From contig DATJSJ010000307.1 of NCBI GenBank assembly GCA_035504175.1, positions 1-31,720 on the forward strand: 31,720 bases of DNA, in the 5' to 3' direction. Each line of letters begins with the position of its first letter. The first letter of the stretch is position 1. Shown here one piece after another: positions 7,031 to 15,312 of this stretch. Origin of the DNA: DATJSJ01 sp035504175. Its GTDB lineage: Bacteria; Pseudomonadota; Alphaproteobacteria; Acetobacterales; Acetobacteraceae. The notes below the pieces were generated by a model that saw only the letters and a program-made list of their open reading frames with translations, did not search any database and was not told the origin of the DNA. Made by a program: the position numbers and the translations under genes.

Positions 7031-8041
7031 TCATCCCTGCCGCAGTCCCCAGGACCGAGCGATCCACTGCGTCGCCCCGATCCCCGCTTCGACCACGAAC
7101 GGTCCCGGTGTGCCGCCTTCCCGTGCATCGATCGGAAACCCGTGTCCGATCCCGCCGATGGTCCAGAGCTCCACCGCTGCCGCACCGGGATTGCCCCAGA
7201 CCTGGTGCCGGGCCTCGGGGGGCACTCGCGCGTCGATCACCGGCGGTCCGGCCAATCCGTGCACCGCCGTCCACTGCGCGGCCATGATCTCGGCATGGCG
7301 CGGATCGACGACGCGGTCCTCGGAGCCGTGCCAGATGGAGAGCCGCGGCCAGTTGCGGCTGAAGCGGGGCGGCGCCGCGCGACGCAGCCGCGCCTCCCAT
7401 TCCGCGGCGGGCACGGTGACATCGGCGTGGTGCATCCGCAGCACCGCCTCGGAGATGGAGGACGCGGTGCCGACCGGCAATCCGGCCACTACGGCGCCGG
7501 CGGCGAAGGCCTCGGGGTAGGCGGCGAGTAGCGAGGCGGCCATGGCGCCGCCCGCCGAGAGCCCGACCACGTAGCTGCGGGCGGGGTCGCTGCCGAAGCG
7601 GCGCTTGGCTTCCGCCAGCATCTGGCGCAGCGACAGCAGCTCGCCGCGGCCGCGCCGCGTGTCGCCCGGGCGGAACCAGTTGAAGCAGCGGTGCCGGTTG
7701 TTCCCGGCGGTCTGTTCCGGCAGTAGCAATGGCAACCGGTTCTGCTCGGCGACGGCCATCCAGCCGGATTGCGCGGCGAAGGCGGCGGCATCCTGGCCGC
7801 AGCCGTGCAGCAGCATGACGACCGGCGCGCCGGGGCGTGGTGGTTCCGGCGGGACGTAGACGAGCATGCGCAGCTGGCCCGGATTGGAGCCGAAGGCGTC
7901 GATTTCGATCACGCCCTGGGCGCGTGCGGCGAAGCTTGCGAAGGGTGTCGGCGCCCAGGGAGCGCCGAGCAGCTCCGATGCGGCGCGCAGCGCGCGGCGC
8001 AGGCCGCGGCGGTTCAGGCGGATCGGCGGCGGCAAGCGCAT
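7031..8041 (-). CDS. PHB-depolymerase-type esterase (alpha/beta hydrolase)
   Basis: The 336-residue hydrolase of the esterase/PHB depolymerase family probably cleaves ester bonds of polyhydroxyalkanoate oligomers or plant phenolic esters. The nucleophile elbow GLSAGG places Ser at 162, the oxyanion region is LLHGCGQ at 77-83, the acid is probably Asp242 in GSEDRVVD, and the His is at 300 in GIGHGFP. The N-terminus is basic and lacks a clear signal peptide, so an intracellular enzyme is likelier than a secreted one. Its ATG shares one base with the stop of the upstream Pat-like gene (TGATG on the minus strand), implying coupled translation. The substrate cannot be told from sequence. Confidence 0.88.
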   Translation of the reverse strand: MRLPPPIRLNRRGLRRALRAASELLGAPWAPTPFASFAARAQGVIEIDAFGSNPGQLRMLVYVPPEPPRPGAPVVMLLHGCGQDAAAFAAQSGWMAVAEQNRLPLLLPEQTAGNNRHRCFNWFRPGDTRRGRGELLSLRQMLAEAKRRFGSDPARSYVVGLSAGGAMAASLLAAYPEAFAAGAVVAGLPVGTASSISEAVLRMHHADVTVPAAEWEARLRRAAPPRFSRNWPRLSIWHGSEDRVVDPRHAEIMAAQWTAVHGLAGPPVIDARVPPEARHQVWGNPGAAAVELWTIGGIGHGFPIDAREGGTPGPFVVEAGIGATQWIARSWGLRQG

Positions 8042-10689
8042 CAGTCGGAGGTCTGCGCCGGCAGGGCCAGGGTCAGATCGACGACGCCGGGATCGTCCGG
8101 GTCGTGCCGGAGGGTAAAGCCGAGATGTTCGGCGAGGCCGAGCATCGGCCGGTTTTCCGCCAGCACCTGCCCGGTGATCTCGGAGAGGCCCTGCCGGTGC
8201 GCCCAGTCGATCAGGCGGTGCATGAGGAGTGTCGCGAGCCCGGTTCCTTTCATGTCGCGACGGACCAGGACGGCGAATTCGCCGCCGCTCTCGCCCGGTT
8301 CGCAGACCAGGCGCGCGCCGCCCAGCGCCTCGCCGCTCGCGTCGCGCACGGCGACGAAGGCCATCTCGCGGTCGTAGTCGATCTGCGTCATGCGGGCGAT
8401 CTGCTCCGGCGGCACTTCGCGGAGGGAGACGAAGAAGCGCAGGCGCAGATCCTCGGGCGGGACGTGGCGGAACAGCTCGGCATAGGCCTCGGCATCCTCG
8501 GGCCGGATCGGCCGGATGGTGAGCGGATCGCCGGCGATCGTGGCGGTGGTGACGAGTTCGCCCGGGTATGGGGCGATGGCGAGGCGGCCGAGCTCGCCGG
8601 GCGGCCGCAGCCGCATCCAGGCGTCGCCGGCGAGCACGCCGCCCGCGTCGGCGAAGAGCGGGTTGATCTCCAGCGCGGCGATTTCCGGCACGTCGACGAG
8701 GAGCTGGCTGACCCGCACCAGCGTCTCCGCGACGGCTTCGGCATCGGCGGCCGGCCGGTCGCGGAGGGCGCCGAGCGTGGCGCCGACACGGGTGGAGGCG
8801 ATCAGCGCCCGGGCGAGCGGCAGGTTGAGCGGCGGCAGGTCGAAGGCGATGTCATCGAGCAGCGGCGCGGCGGTGCCGCCCTGGCCGAAGCCGATCGTGA
8901 GGCCGACCATGGGATCGTCCTCGACCTGGATCCGCAATTCGCGCGACCGCGCGACCTGCGCCTGGACCAGCAGGCCGGGACCGTCCTGGTCCGGCACGTC
9001 GATGCTTTGCAGCATGGTTGCTGCCACGTGCTGCACCGAGGCGGCGTCGGCGAGGTCGAAGGCGAGCCCGCTGGCGGCCGCCGGATCCGGCGGACCGAGG
9101 CGCCGCAGCTTGAGCACGACGGGGAAGCCGAGCTGCGCCGCGGCGGTGGCGGCGGCGGCCGGGGTCGCGGCGAGGCGGGTCGGCACCAGCGGCACGCCAT
9201 AGGCGGCGAGCACCGCCAGCGCCTCGTCCTGGGTGAGCCAGAGGCGGCGCTCGGCGCGCAGCGCCTGCAGCCGGAGCGACACCGCGGCCCGGTCCGGGGC
9301 GATCGGCAGCACCGCACTCGGCGGCAGCTCGTGCGCCGCGGCGGCGGCGCGGAGCTGGTGCAGAAGATGGCCGAAGCCGCGCACCGCCTGCTCCGGCGCG
9401 GCGAAGACCGGGATGCCGACGGCGGCGAGCTCGCGGCGATGCCGGGCGCCGGTCGTCTCGCCCATCGCCGCGACCAGCACCGGCACGCGCAGCGACCGGG
9501 CTCCGGCGGCGAGGGCTGCCGTCATGGTCGCGTCGCCCGGCCCGTCCGGCGCGTGCACCAGGACGATGCCGCCCACTTCCGGCGCCCCGGCGATCATCGC
9601 AGCGGCCTCCGCGAGCCGCAGCGGCGGGTCAGGCGGGACATGGACCAGCGCGCGGCCGTCGGCGGGCAGCAGGTCCCGCCCCGCGTCCGGCCCGCCGAGG
9701 AGCAGCCGCAGCGCGAGTTGCGTCGGTGGCGACAGTCGGGCCAGCGGGATCTCCGCCGCGAGCGCCGCATCGGCGGCGAGCTGGCTGGCGCCGACGGTGT
9801 TGCCGACGATCGCCAGCGCCTCGCCGCGGGCCGGGCGGCCGCGATGCAGCGTCTCGATGGCGGCGAGCAGGTCATCCAGCCGCCGCACCGAGACCACGCC
9901 GGCGCGCCGCAGCGCGGCGTGGAAGGCGGCGCCGCTGCCGGACGGGTCGGCGAGCCGCGCGCCGGTGCGGATCGCGACCACCGGCCGCAGCCGGGCGCAG
10001 GCGCGGGCGGCCGAGAGGAAGGCGCGGGCGTCAATGATGCGGCGGACGTCGAGCACGACGAGGCCGGTCTTGCCGTCGCGGGCGAGCCAGTCGAGCACCG
10101 CGGCGAAGCCGAGATCGACGCGCTCGCCCATGCCGACGATGGCGGAGAAGCCGATGCCGTTCGGCCCGGCCCAGTCGAGCAGGGTGCGGCACAGTGCCGC
10201 CGACTGCGCGACCAGCGCCACCCGCCCGGCGGGCGGCGGCAGATGCCCCGTCGTTGCGTTGAGGCCGGATCCCGGCAGCGCAACGCCGAACGAGCCCGGT
10301 CCCACCAGCCGCAGCCCCGCCGCCCGGGCGGCGGGCGGCGCCTCGTCGGCGGTTCCGGTCACCACGGCGAGGCCGGCCCCGACCCGGCCCAGCGCTGCCA
10401 GTGCCGCGGCCGCGGCCGGGCCGGCGGCGGCGACGATTGCGAGGTCGGGCGGGACGGGCAGGGCGGCGGCATCCGCGACCGGCTCGACCCCGGTGGGCAG
10501 CCCCTCGGCGGGCCAACCGACCGCCATCAGCCGCCCGTGGAAGCGTTCGGCGGCGAGATTGTGCAGGACGCGGTCCGCCGCCGCGGAGCCGTCGCCGATC
10601 AGCGCGACCGAGCGGGGTCGGAACAGGGCTTCCGGGCGGAAGCGTGGCGGACGCGCGGGTTCTGCGAGGGGCATGGTGCGGTGCAGCAT
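8041..10689 (-). CDS. Pat-like protein acetyltransferase: NDP-forming acyl-CoA synthetase domains fused to GNAT
   Basis: The 882-residue protein starts with a CoA-binding Rossmann domain (RSVALIG near residue 27), then ligase-CoA domains, an ATP-grasp domain (LNLPLARALIAS, ALEINPLFAD) and a C-terminal GNAT domain from about residue 715 (RPIRPEDAEAYAELF, RRDMKGTGLATLLM for acetyl-CoA). This is the order in Salmonella Pat / E. coli PatZ, which acetylate and silence AMP-forming acetyl-CoA synthetase. The loop that in true ADP-forming synthetases carries the phospho-His (SHTGAL type) here reads ADPSGSGAAFHAALRRAGV without His at that site. The synthetase half is therefore probably regulatory only. 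A second ATG is at 10674; neither start has a strong ribosome site. It is coupled to the downstream esterase gene. Confidence 0.9.
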   Translation of the reverse strand: MLHRTMPLAEPARPPRFRPEALFRPRSVALIGDGSAAADRVLHNLAAERFHGRLMAVGWPAEGLPTGVEPVADAAALPVPPDLAIVAAAGPAAAAALAALGRVGAGLAVVTGTADEAPPAARAAGLRLVGPGSFGVALPGSGLNATTGHLPPPAGRVALVAQSAALCRTLLDWAGPNGIGFSAIVGMGERVDLGFAAVLDWLARDGKTGLVVLDVRRIIDARAFLSAARACARLRPVVAIRTGARLADPSGSGAAFHAALRRAGVVSVRRLDDLLAAIETLHRGRPARGEALAIVGNTVGASQLAADAALAAEIPLARLSPPTQLALRLLLGGPDAGRDLLPADGRALVHVPPDPPLRLAEAAAMIAGAPEVGGIVLVHAPDGPGDATMTAALAAGARSLRVPVLVAAMGETTGARHRRELAAVGIPVFAAPEQAVRGFGHLLHQLRAAAAAHELPPSAVLPIAPDRAAVSLRLQALRAERRLWLTQDEALAVLAAYGVPLVPTRLAATPAAAATAAAQLGFPVVLKLRRLGPPDPAAASGLAFDLADAASVQHVAATMLQSIDVPDQDGPGLLVQAQVARSRELRIQVEDDPMVGLTIGFGQGGTAAPLLDDIAFDLPPLNLPLARALIASTRVGATLGALRDRPAADAEAVAETLVRVSQLLVDVPEIAALEINPLFADAGGVLAGDAWMRLRPPGELGRLAIAPYPGELVTTATIAGDPLTIRPIRPEDAEAYAELFRHVPPEDLRLRFFVSLREVPPEQIARMTQIDYDREMAFVAVRDASGEALGGARLVCEPGESGGEFAVLVRRDMKGTGLATLLMHRLIDWAHRQGLSEITGQVLAENRPMLGLAEHLGFTLRHDPDDPGVVDLTLALPAQTSD

Positions 10690-11244
10690 AAAGGGCCTGC
10701 GGCCGGCGCTGGCAAGCCCGGCCGGGCAACCTCAGGATACCTGGCCCAGGATACTCCCGGGCGGTGGGCGCGGGCGGGAGATTTCGCATCCGGGGAGCGA
10801 CGGTCCGGCCGGCCGCCGGCGGCAGGCGCCGGAGGTGACGATCGTCTGCGCCGAACGTCGGACCAGGGCGCGGTAACGGGGGCGGGCGGCGGCTGACCCG
10901 CGAAATGCGACGATGTGTCGGATTTGGCTGCCGTCGGGCATTGTGCGGAGCAGAGGGGGTGTCAAACCCACATCACTCCGCCTATACCGGCGCGCGTGGA
11001 CGGATGGATTCGGCCGCCCCGGCGCCGGCGTGCCCCTTTGCTCACGGGGTGGTGAACGCAGCGCGGCCCAAACCGCCGGCCGGCGACTCGGCTTGTACGT
11101 GGAACGACGCGCCGGGTGGCGCGGGCGCGGCGCGGAGCGGATCAGGGACGGACGAGGCGTGGCAGGTCAGCATTCCACCAGGGCGGGCAGCCTGCCGCGC
11201 CGCCGGCGGCCGCCCTCGCCGCAGCGGAGCGGGTGAGCGCGTCG
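10690..11244. other. Gene-free 555-base stretch
   Basis: This lies between two divergent units, so it should hold promoters for both. Short open frames here have no family resemblance and Arg/Pro-rich, shadow-like composition. A 14-base-period direct repeat CAGGATAC occurs at 10733-10740 and 10747-10754. No convincing promoter or RNA gene was found. Confidence 0.5.
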
Positions 11245-11826
11245 ATGTTCGACATCTCGGTCGCCGAGCTGCTGCATGTCGCGGGCAGGCATCCGGCGGT
11301 GCAGGCCGGGGCGATCATCGCCGGCACCTTCATCCTGGAAGACGCGGCGACGGTGCTCGCCGCCATGCAGGTCGAGAGCGACACGATCAGCCTGGGGCTG
11401 GCGATCACGTCGCTCTATGTCGGGATCGTGCTGGGTGACATCGGGCTGTACGGGCTCGGGCAGCTCGCTGCGATGTTTCCCTGGGCGCATCGCTGGATCC
11501 CGCCGCAGCGGGCGCGCACCGGCCGGGACTGGCTGAACGCGCGGCTGTTCAAAGTCGTGATCATCAGCCGGTTCATGCCCGGCGCGCGGCTGCCGACCTA
11601 CACCGCCTGCGGCTTCGTCGGGGCGAATTTCACCCGCTTCGCCCTGGCGGCGATCGTCGCCACGCTGATCTGGACGTCGCTGCTGTTCGGGGTGTCGCTG
11701 CATGTCGGCCACGTGCTGATGGAACATTTCGGCGCCTGGCGCTGGGCGGGTGCGCTGGGCTTCGCCGCGGTGGTGGTGATTGCCGGCCGGGTGGTCGCGC
11801 GCATGCAGGCGGACGTGCAGCGATGA
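11245..11826 (+). CDS. VTT/DedA (SNARE-associated) family membrane protein
   Basis: The 193-residue integral membrane protein is of the DedA/VTT superfamily, whose studied members flip lipids such as undecaprenyl phosphate or phosphatidylethanolamine. The acidic helix-turn FILEDAATV (residues 29-37) and the signature SRFMPGARLPTYTACGF (108-124) match the re-entrant loop motifs, and there are four to five hydrophobic segments. I chose ATG 11245. GTG 11233 in the same frame is possible, and the frame is open further upstream without a homologous segment. The stop overlaps the next gene as ATGA, tying it to an ATP-grasp ligase. Confidence 0.82.
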   Translation: MFDISVAELLHVAGRHPAVQAGAIIAGTFILEDAATVLAAMQVESDTISLGLAITSLYVGIVLGDIGLYGLGQLAAMFPWAHRWIPPQRARTGRDWLNARLFKVVIISRFMPGARLPTYTACGFVGANFTRFALAAIVATLIWTSLLFGVSLHVGHVLMEHFGAWRWAGALGFAAVVVIAGRVVARMQADVQR

Positions 11827-12920
11827 GCGGCACGACGCTGCGCCAAGTTCTCGCGGCCCGGCGCGGGGTGCGGGTCGGCCACATCACATCCAGCTTCGAG
11901 TTCGCGCCGGGCTGGCTGTTCTACCTGCCGGTGGCGCTGCAATGGTTCGTCCTCGGGCTGCGCTACGGCAGCTTCAGCCTGCCGACCGCCGCCAATCCGG
12001 CGATCGTCACGGGCGGTCTGTGCGGCGAGAGCAAGAGCGCCATCCTGGAGCTGGCGGGGGCGGCGGCGCGGCCCTGGATCGCGCCCTACGTCACGCTGGC
12101 CGCCGGCGCGCGCGAGCCCGCCGCGGCCCTGCGGGCGATCGAGGCGGCGGGGATCGCCTGGCCGGTCGTCGTCAAGCCGGATCTGGGCTGCAACGGCACC
12201 GGCGTGCGGCTGGCGGCGGATGCGGCGGCGCTGGCCGCGATGCTGCCGCTCTACCCGGCCGAGGCGGCGCTCGTGGTGCAGGAACTGGTGCCCGATGAGG
12301 GCGAGGCCGGCGTGTTCTACATGCGCCGGCCCGGCGAGGCGCGCGGGCGCATCACCTCGATCACGCTGAAACTCGCGCCGCATGTGACCGGCGACGGACG
12401 CTCGACGCTGCGCGAGCTGGTCCTGGCCGATGAGCGCGCCGGCCGGGTGCCGCATCTCTACCTGCCGCGCCTGGCGGCCCGATTGGGCGAGGTGCCGCCG
12501 GCCGGGGCACGGGTGCGGCTGGTGTTCAGCGGCAACCACTGCAAGGGCTCGATCTTCCGCAACGGCACGGCCGAGGTGACGCCGGCCATGACGGCCCGGT
12601 TCGACGCGATCGCCCGTGATATCCGGCAGTTCCATTTCGGCCGGTTCGACGTGCGCTTCGCCAGCCTGGCCGAGCTGCGCCGGGGCGAGGGTTTCCGCAT
12701 CATCGAGGTGAACGGGGTGGGCTCCGAGGCGACCCATATCTGGGATCCGGACACCACGCTGCGCGAGGCCTACGCGGCGCAGTTCTTCCATTACGGCGCC
12801 GCCTTCCGGATCGGCAGCGACATGCGCCGGCTCGGGCACCGACCCAGCTCGCTCGTCGAGATGCGGCGGCTGTGGCGGCAACAGAAGCGGCTGATGGCGG
12901 CCTATCCGATGAACGATTGA
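11823..12920 (+). CDS. ATP-grasp ligase, D-Ala-D-Ala-ligase-like fold, unknown substrate
   Basis: The 365-residue protein has a conserved N-terminal region (SSFEFAPGWLFYLPV, residues 23-37; SFSLPTAANPAI; TGGLCGESKS), then an ATP-grasp core with VVVKPDLGCNGTG (Lys118 and glycine loop), VVQELV, FYMRRPG and the metal-binding IIEVNGVGSEATH (Glu295, Asn297). ATP-grasp enzymes join a carboxylate to an amine or thiol through an acyl phosphate. It lacks the full D-Ala-D-Ala ligase signature, so that name would be an over-call. The hydrophobic stretch near residues 31-46 could let it dock on the membrane. It is translationally coupled to the VTT protein, which suggests a joint role in modifying a membrane lipid or envelope polymer (inference). 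Confidence 0.8.
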   Translation: MSGTTLRQVLAARRGVRVGHITSSFEFAPGWLFYLPVALQWFVLGLRYGSFSLPTAANPAIVTGGLCGESKSAILELAGAAARPWIAPYVTLAAGAREPAAALRAIEAAGIAWPVVVKPDLGCNGTGVRLAADAAALAAMLPLYPAEAALVVQELVPDEGEAGVFYMRRPGEARGRITSITLKLAPHVTGDGRSTLRELVLADERAGRVPHLYLPRLAARLGEVPPAGARVRLVFSGNHCKGSIFRNGTAEVTPAMTARFDAIARDIRQFHFGRFDVRFASLAELRRGEGFRIIEVNGVGSEATHIWDPDTTLREAYAAQFFHYGAAFRIGSDMRRLGHRPSSLVEMRRLWRQQKRLMAAYPMND

Positions 12921-12922
12921 CC

Positions 12923-12958
12923 GGCGGGCCGGTCGCGGCACGGCCGCGCCGGCCCGCC
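12923..12958. terminator. Strong bidirectional hairpin terminator
   Basis: GGCGGGCCGG (12923-12932) pairs perfectly with CCGGCCCGCC (12949-12958). The inner CGCGGC (12934-12939) pairs with GCCGCG (12943-12948) around loop ACG. The result is a 16-bp stem with one bulged T. It sits three bases after the ATP-grasp stop and nine before the end of the convergent hypothetical gene. There is no T run. Confidence 0.65.
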
Positions 12959-12966
12959 CTGCCGCG

Positions 12967-13329
12967 TCAAGGCATGGCGCGCTCCAGCGGCTCGAAGTCC
13001 GGGCCGGACGCCGTCTCCAGCAATCGCCGCATCGTCTCCTCGATGGAATGGCGATGGCGCGGATCGGTGTGCGGGGTCCGCCGCACGGCGAGGAGCAGAT
13101 TGCGGGCGCTGCGATCGGTCCAGCCGATCTCGCGCAGCGCCGCATAGGCCGAGTCCTCGAAAGAATGCGTGCGCATGTTTGCCTGGATCTGCCGGCTGAG
13201 CGCCATCTCCCGCCGCGGCGGTAACGGCGCGAGGAAGGTCAGCAGTGCGGCAATCCGGCGCAGTTCCGGCCTGATGTGCCGCGCGGGCCGCGGCCCATTC
13301 CAGTCCGGTGGTTTCGCCAGTCGCGTCAT
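12967..13329 (-). CDS. Conserved-looking hypothetical protein
   Basis: A product of about 120 residues that I do not recognise. It is helical and charged, without membrane segments or Cys motifs. The C-terminal half (REMALSRQIQANM, YAALREIGWTDRSARN, SIEETMRRLLE) has amphipathic helix character. Third codon positions in this frame are overwhelmingly G or C across the 3' half, as in the real genes around it, which is the main reason to accept it. GAAGA six bases before ATG 13329 favours that start; ATG 13335 is in the same frame. The overlapping frames on both strands look like shadows. Confidence 0.6.
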   Translation of the reverse strand: MTRLAKPPDWNGPRPARHIRPELRRIAALLTFLAPLPPRREMALSRQIQANMRTHSFEDSAYAALREIGWTDRSARNLLLAVRRTPHTDPRHRHSIEETMRRLLETASGPDFEPLERAMP

Positions 13330-13899
13330 GAACATTCTTCGGGGCCCCCCAAGTGCCTCCACGATCCCGGTCGCTGCCGGGTTGAATCCGACCCGGATCG
13401 ACCGCGTCTTCGGCGCGTATCGATGGTTCCGAGCCTCCAGGCGAGCCAGCCACTCCCGTTATACAACCGGCCTGGCACGCCAGAGCATTCGGCCTACCGA
13501 TGGTTGCATACATGAGAATCAATCGCACTACCATACCGGCGATATGTCGTGCGCGCGATATCGCGGTTGGTGTGGCGCGTCCCCGGCGCTGGTCGGGGGA
13601 AGTGGTCGGGCCAGCGCGAAACCCCGGTGGCCGGACCGGGCGATCAGGCTGTGGTTTCTCGCGTTCAAACCACTACCTTCGCCGACGCTGAGGTCACGTC
13701 CGGGGGGCTTGATCTCCGCGCCCGGCCGGCGGCGAGGGAATCGAACGGAGCTTACGCCCGGCGCGCCGATCGCCGGCGCGATCTGCCGCGCGGTCGTCGA
13801 TGGCATCGCGGCCGGCGATCCGCCTGCTCAGCCGACCGGCCGTTCCGACCCACGAATCTGCAAGTTCGGCGCGGAGCTGCCGAGCCTGCGCCCGGCGCG
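13330..13899. other. Gene-free 570-base stretch with a 12-bp palindrome
   Basis: It separates two minus-strand genes. The part at 13440-13560 is less GC-rich than its surroundings, promoter-like for the downstream hypothetical gene. CGCGATATCGCG at 13554-13565 is a perfect 12-bp palindrome, a possible operator. Open frames that cross this region have no recognisable product. Confidence 0.5.
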
Positions 13900-14991
13900 T
13901 CAGCCGGCGCCGCCGAGCCGCGGGACGACGGCTCGCGTGCGCAGGACCAACAGCACCAGCCAGCGGCGCCAGAGGTCCTTGCGACGCTCGGTGATGGAGG
14001 CCGCAAACACGAACGCGAGCGTGCCGAGAACGGTTACCGCCCGGCTCGGCCAGGATCCGACGGGCCATGCGACGATCGCCACCAGAAACGCCGAGACGGG
14101 AACATGAAAGAGATACAGGGTGAACGTTGCGCCGGCGAGCCAACGGATCCGCGGGGCGATGCGGCGAAGCATAGGACCTGACCAGGCGCCGAGAGCGGCG
14201 ACGCCGATCAGGTGCACGGCAAAGGCAATGCCCACCAGATAGTCCTGAACGAGAAACGGCCGCGCCAGCAATCGGGTGACGCGTCCATCCACGATCATCA
14301 GCGGCATGCCCAGGCGATAGTAGCAGGCCAGTGCCAGGACCGGCGCCACGGCGAGCGCCAGGGCGGGGCCCGGCCGTAGTCGGGCACGCGCACAGACCCG
14401 GTGGCTGGCGACGCCGGCGAGCCAGAGTGGGAAGAGCACGTCGATCCGGGGGCCCGCGACTGCCAGCGCCAAGCCTGCCAGCGCCCAGCGCCTTTTCGGC
14501 GAGCCGAAGATGAACAATCCGAAAATGATGTAGTACCAGACCTCGAAGGCGACGGACCAGTACGCGACGTTCGATCCCGGCGTCAGCTTCGCGAACCACA
14601 GCCGACCGACAAACAGAAGCGCGCTCGCATACTGCCAGAGCGGTTCCTCCCGCGTGATGCCAAGCCGGGCGTAGAAATGCGGCCGGACGCATCGACCGAT
14701 ATCGTCGAGCAAAAACGTCGCGACGAGCGCCGGAATGACGACCGAGTACATGCGAGCCGTCCGGTTCAGCGCGTATTCCGCGGCAGTTCCCTCGCGCCGC
14801 TGCGTCGCGTGCGCGATGACAAATCCCGAGAGCACGAAGAAGACGTCGACGGCCGGCTGACCAAATGCCCAGAACGGAACCTGCCAGAACAGGCCGCCGG
14901 TGAATCGCCGGCCGCAGATATGGGAGAAGAAGACGACGAAAGCTGCGAGGAAGCGGATCAGGTCGAGGTAGATCGAGAGTTCCTCGGTCAT
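13900..14991 (-). CDS. Acyltransferase-3 family membrane protein
   Basis: The 363-residue integral membrane protein is of the acyltransferase-3 (OafA/NodX) family, which acetylates or otherwise acylates surface sugars. The N-terminal YLDLIRFLAAFVVFFSHICG carries the R..A...V...H pattern with the catalytic His. FGQPAVDVFFVLSGFVIAH and the basic RTARMYSVVIPAL segment follow, as in the family, with about ten hydrophobic helices. The gene seems to use more A/T-ending codons than its neighbours and is bordered by gene-poor DNA on both sides, which hints at acquisition by transfer. The substrate could be the surface polysaccharide whose precursor genes lie at 17429-21664, but they are not linked directly. 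Confidence 0.9.
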   Translation of the reverse strand: MTEELSIYLDLIRFLAAFVVFFSHICGRRFTGGLFWQVPFWAFGQPAVDVFFVLSGFVIAHATQRREGTAAEYALNRTARMYSVVIPALVATFLLDDIGRCVRPHFYARLGITREEPLWQYASALLFVGRLWFAKLTPGSNVAYWSVAFEVWYYIIFGLFIFGSPKRRWALAGLALAVAGPRIDVLFPLWLAGVASHRVCARARLRPGPALALAVAPVLALACYYRLGMPLMIVDGRVTRLLARPFLVQDYLVGIAFAVHLIGVAALGAWSGPMLRRIAPRIRWLAGATFTLYLFHVPVSAFLVAIVAWPVGSWPSRAVTVLGTLAFVFAASITERRKDLWRRWLVLLVLRTRAVVPRLGGAG

Positions 14992-15312
14992 ACCGCGGAG
15001 CTAGACGCGGAGAGGAACCGGGCCAGCTGCCGACCGGGCAATCCACGATCCCGCGTGCCGTCGCTTGTGGCGCGCGGAGAGTGCGTGAGTGGCGGCCGCG
15101 ACGGAGCTGCACGGCATCGACCATGGCCTCGGCAGGATGGCCATGAAAGTGTACGTCAAATGCGCGGCGCCCGCCATGAAATTAGTGTCGGCGATCAACA
15201 AACATGCAGTTATATTCAGGAGAAGCGGCAGATCTCGTCGCGCAATGTCGTGCTCGGGCCTGCGCTCATCGGATATGGCGGCGCCGCTGTTCGGTGCCGC
15301 CGGTGAAGTCGG
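14992..15312. other. Gene-free 321-base stretch
   Basis: This lies upstream of the acyltransferase gene and downstream of the iminopeptidase gene, both on the minus strand. CATGGCC (15122-15128) and GGCCATG (15139-15145) make a 7-bp inverted repeat. A less GC-rich patch at 15150-15225 could hold the acyltransferase promoter. I see no gene or clear promoter boxes. Confidence 0.45.

Noticed and set aside
10733..10754. CAGGATAC direct repeat, 14-base period
   Set aside because: Only two short copies and no link to a promoter or gene start; could be chance.
7837..10896. Open frame of about 1,000 codons on the + strand opposite the Pat-like gene
   Set aside because: Composition is Arg/Gly/Ala/His-rich with no domains; it is the mirror of a strongly supported minus-strand gene in GC-rich DNA.
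10732..10971. Possible 79-residue minus-strand protein upstream of the Pat-like gene
   Set aside because: Shadow-like composition, no ribosome site and no recognisable domain.
13512..13526. Fur-box-like TGAGAATCAATCGCA
   Set aside because: Only one half-site is good and no iron-related gene is adjacent.
13528..13806. Possible 92-residue minus-strand protein
   Set aside because: No family likeness, no ribosome site and low-complexity Arg/Pro composition; it lies in a region without coding signal.
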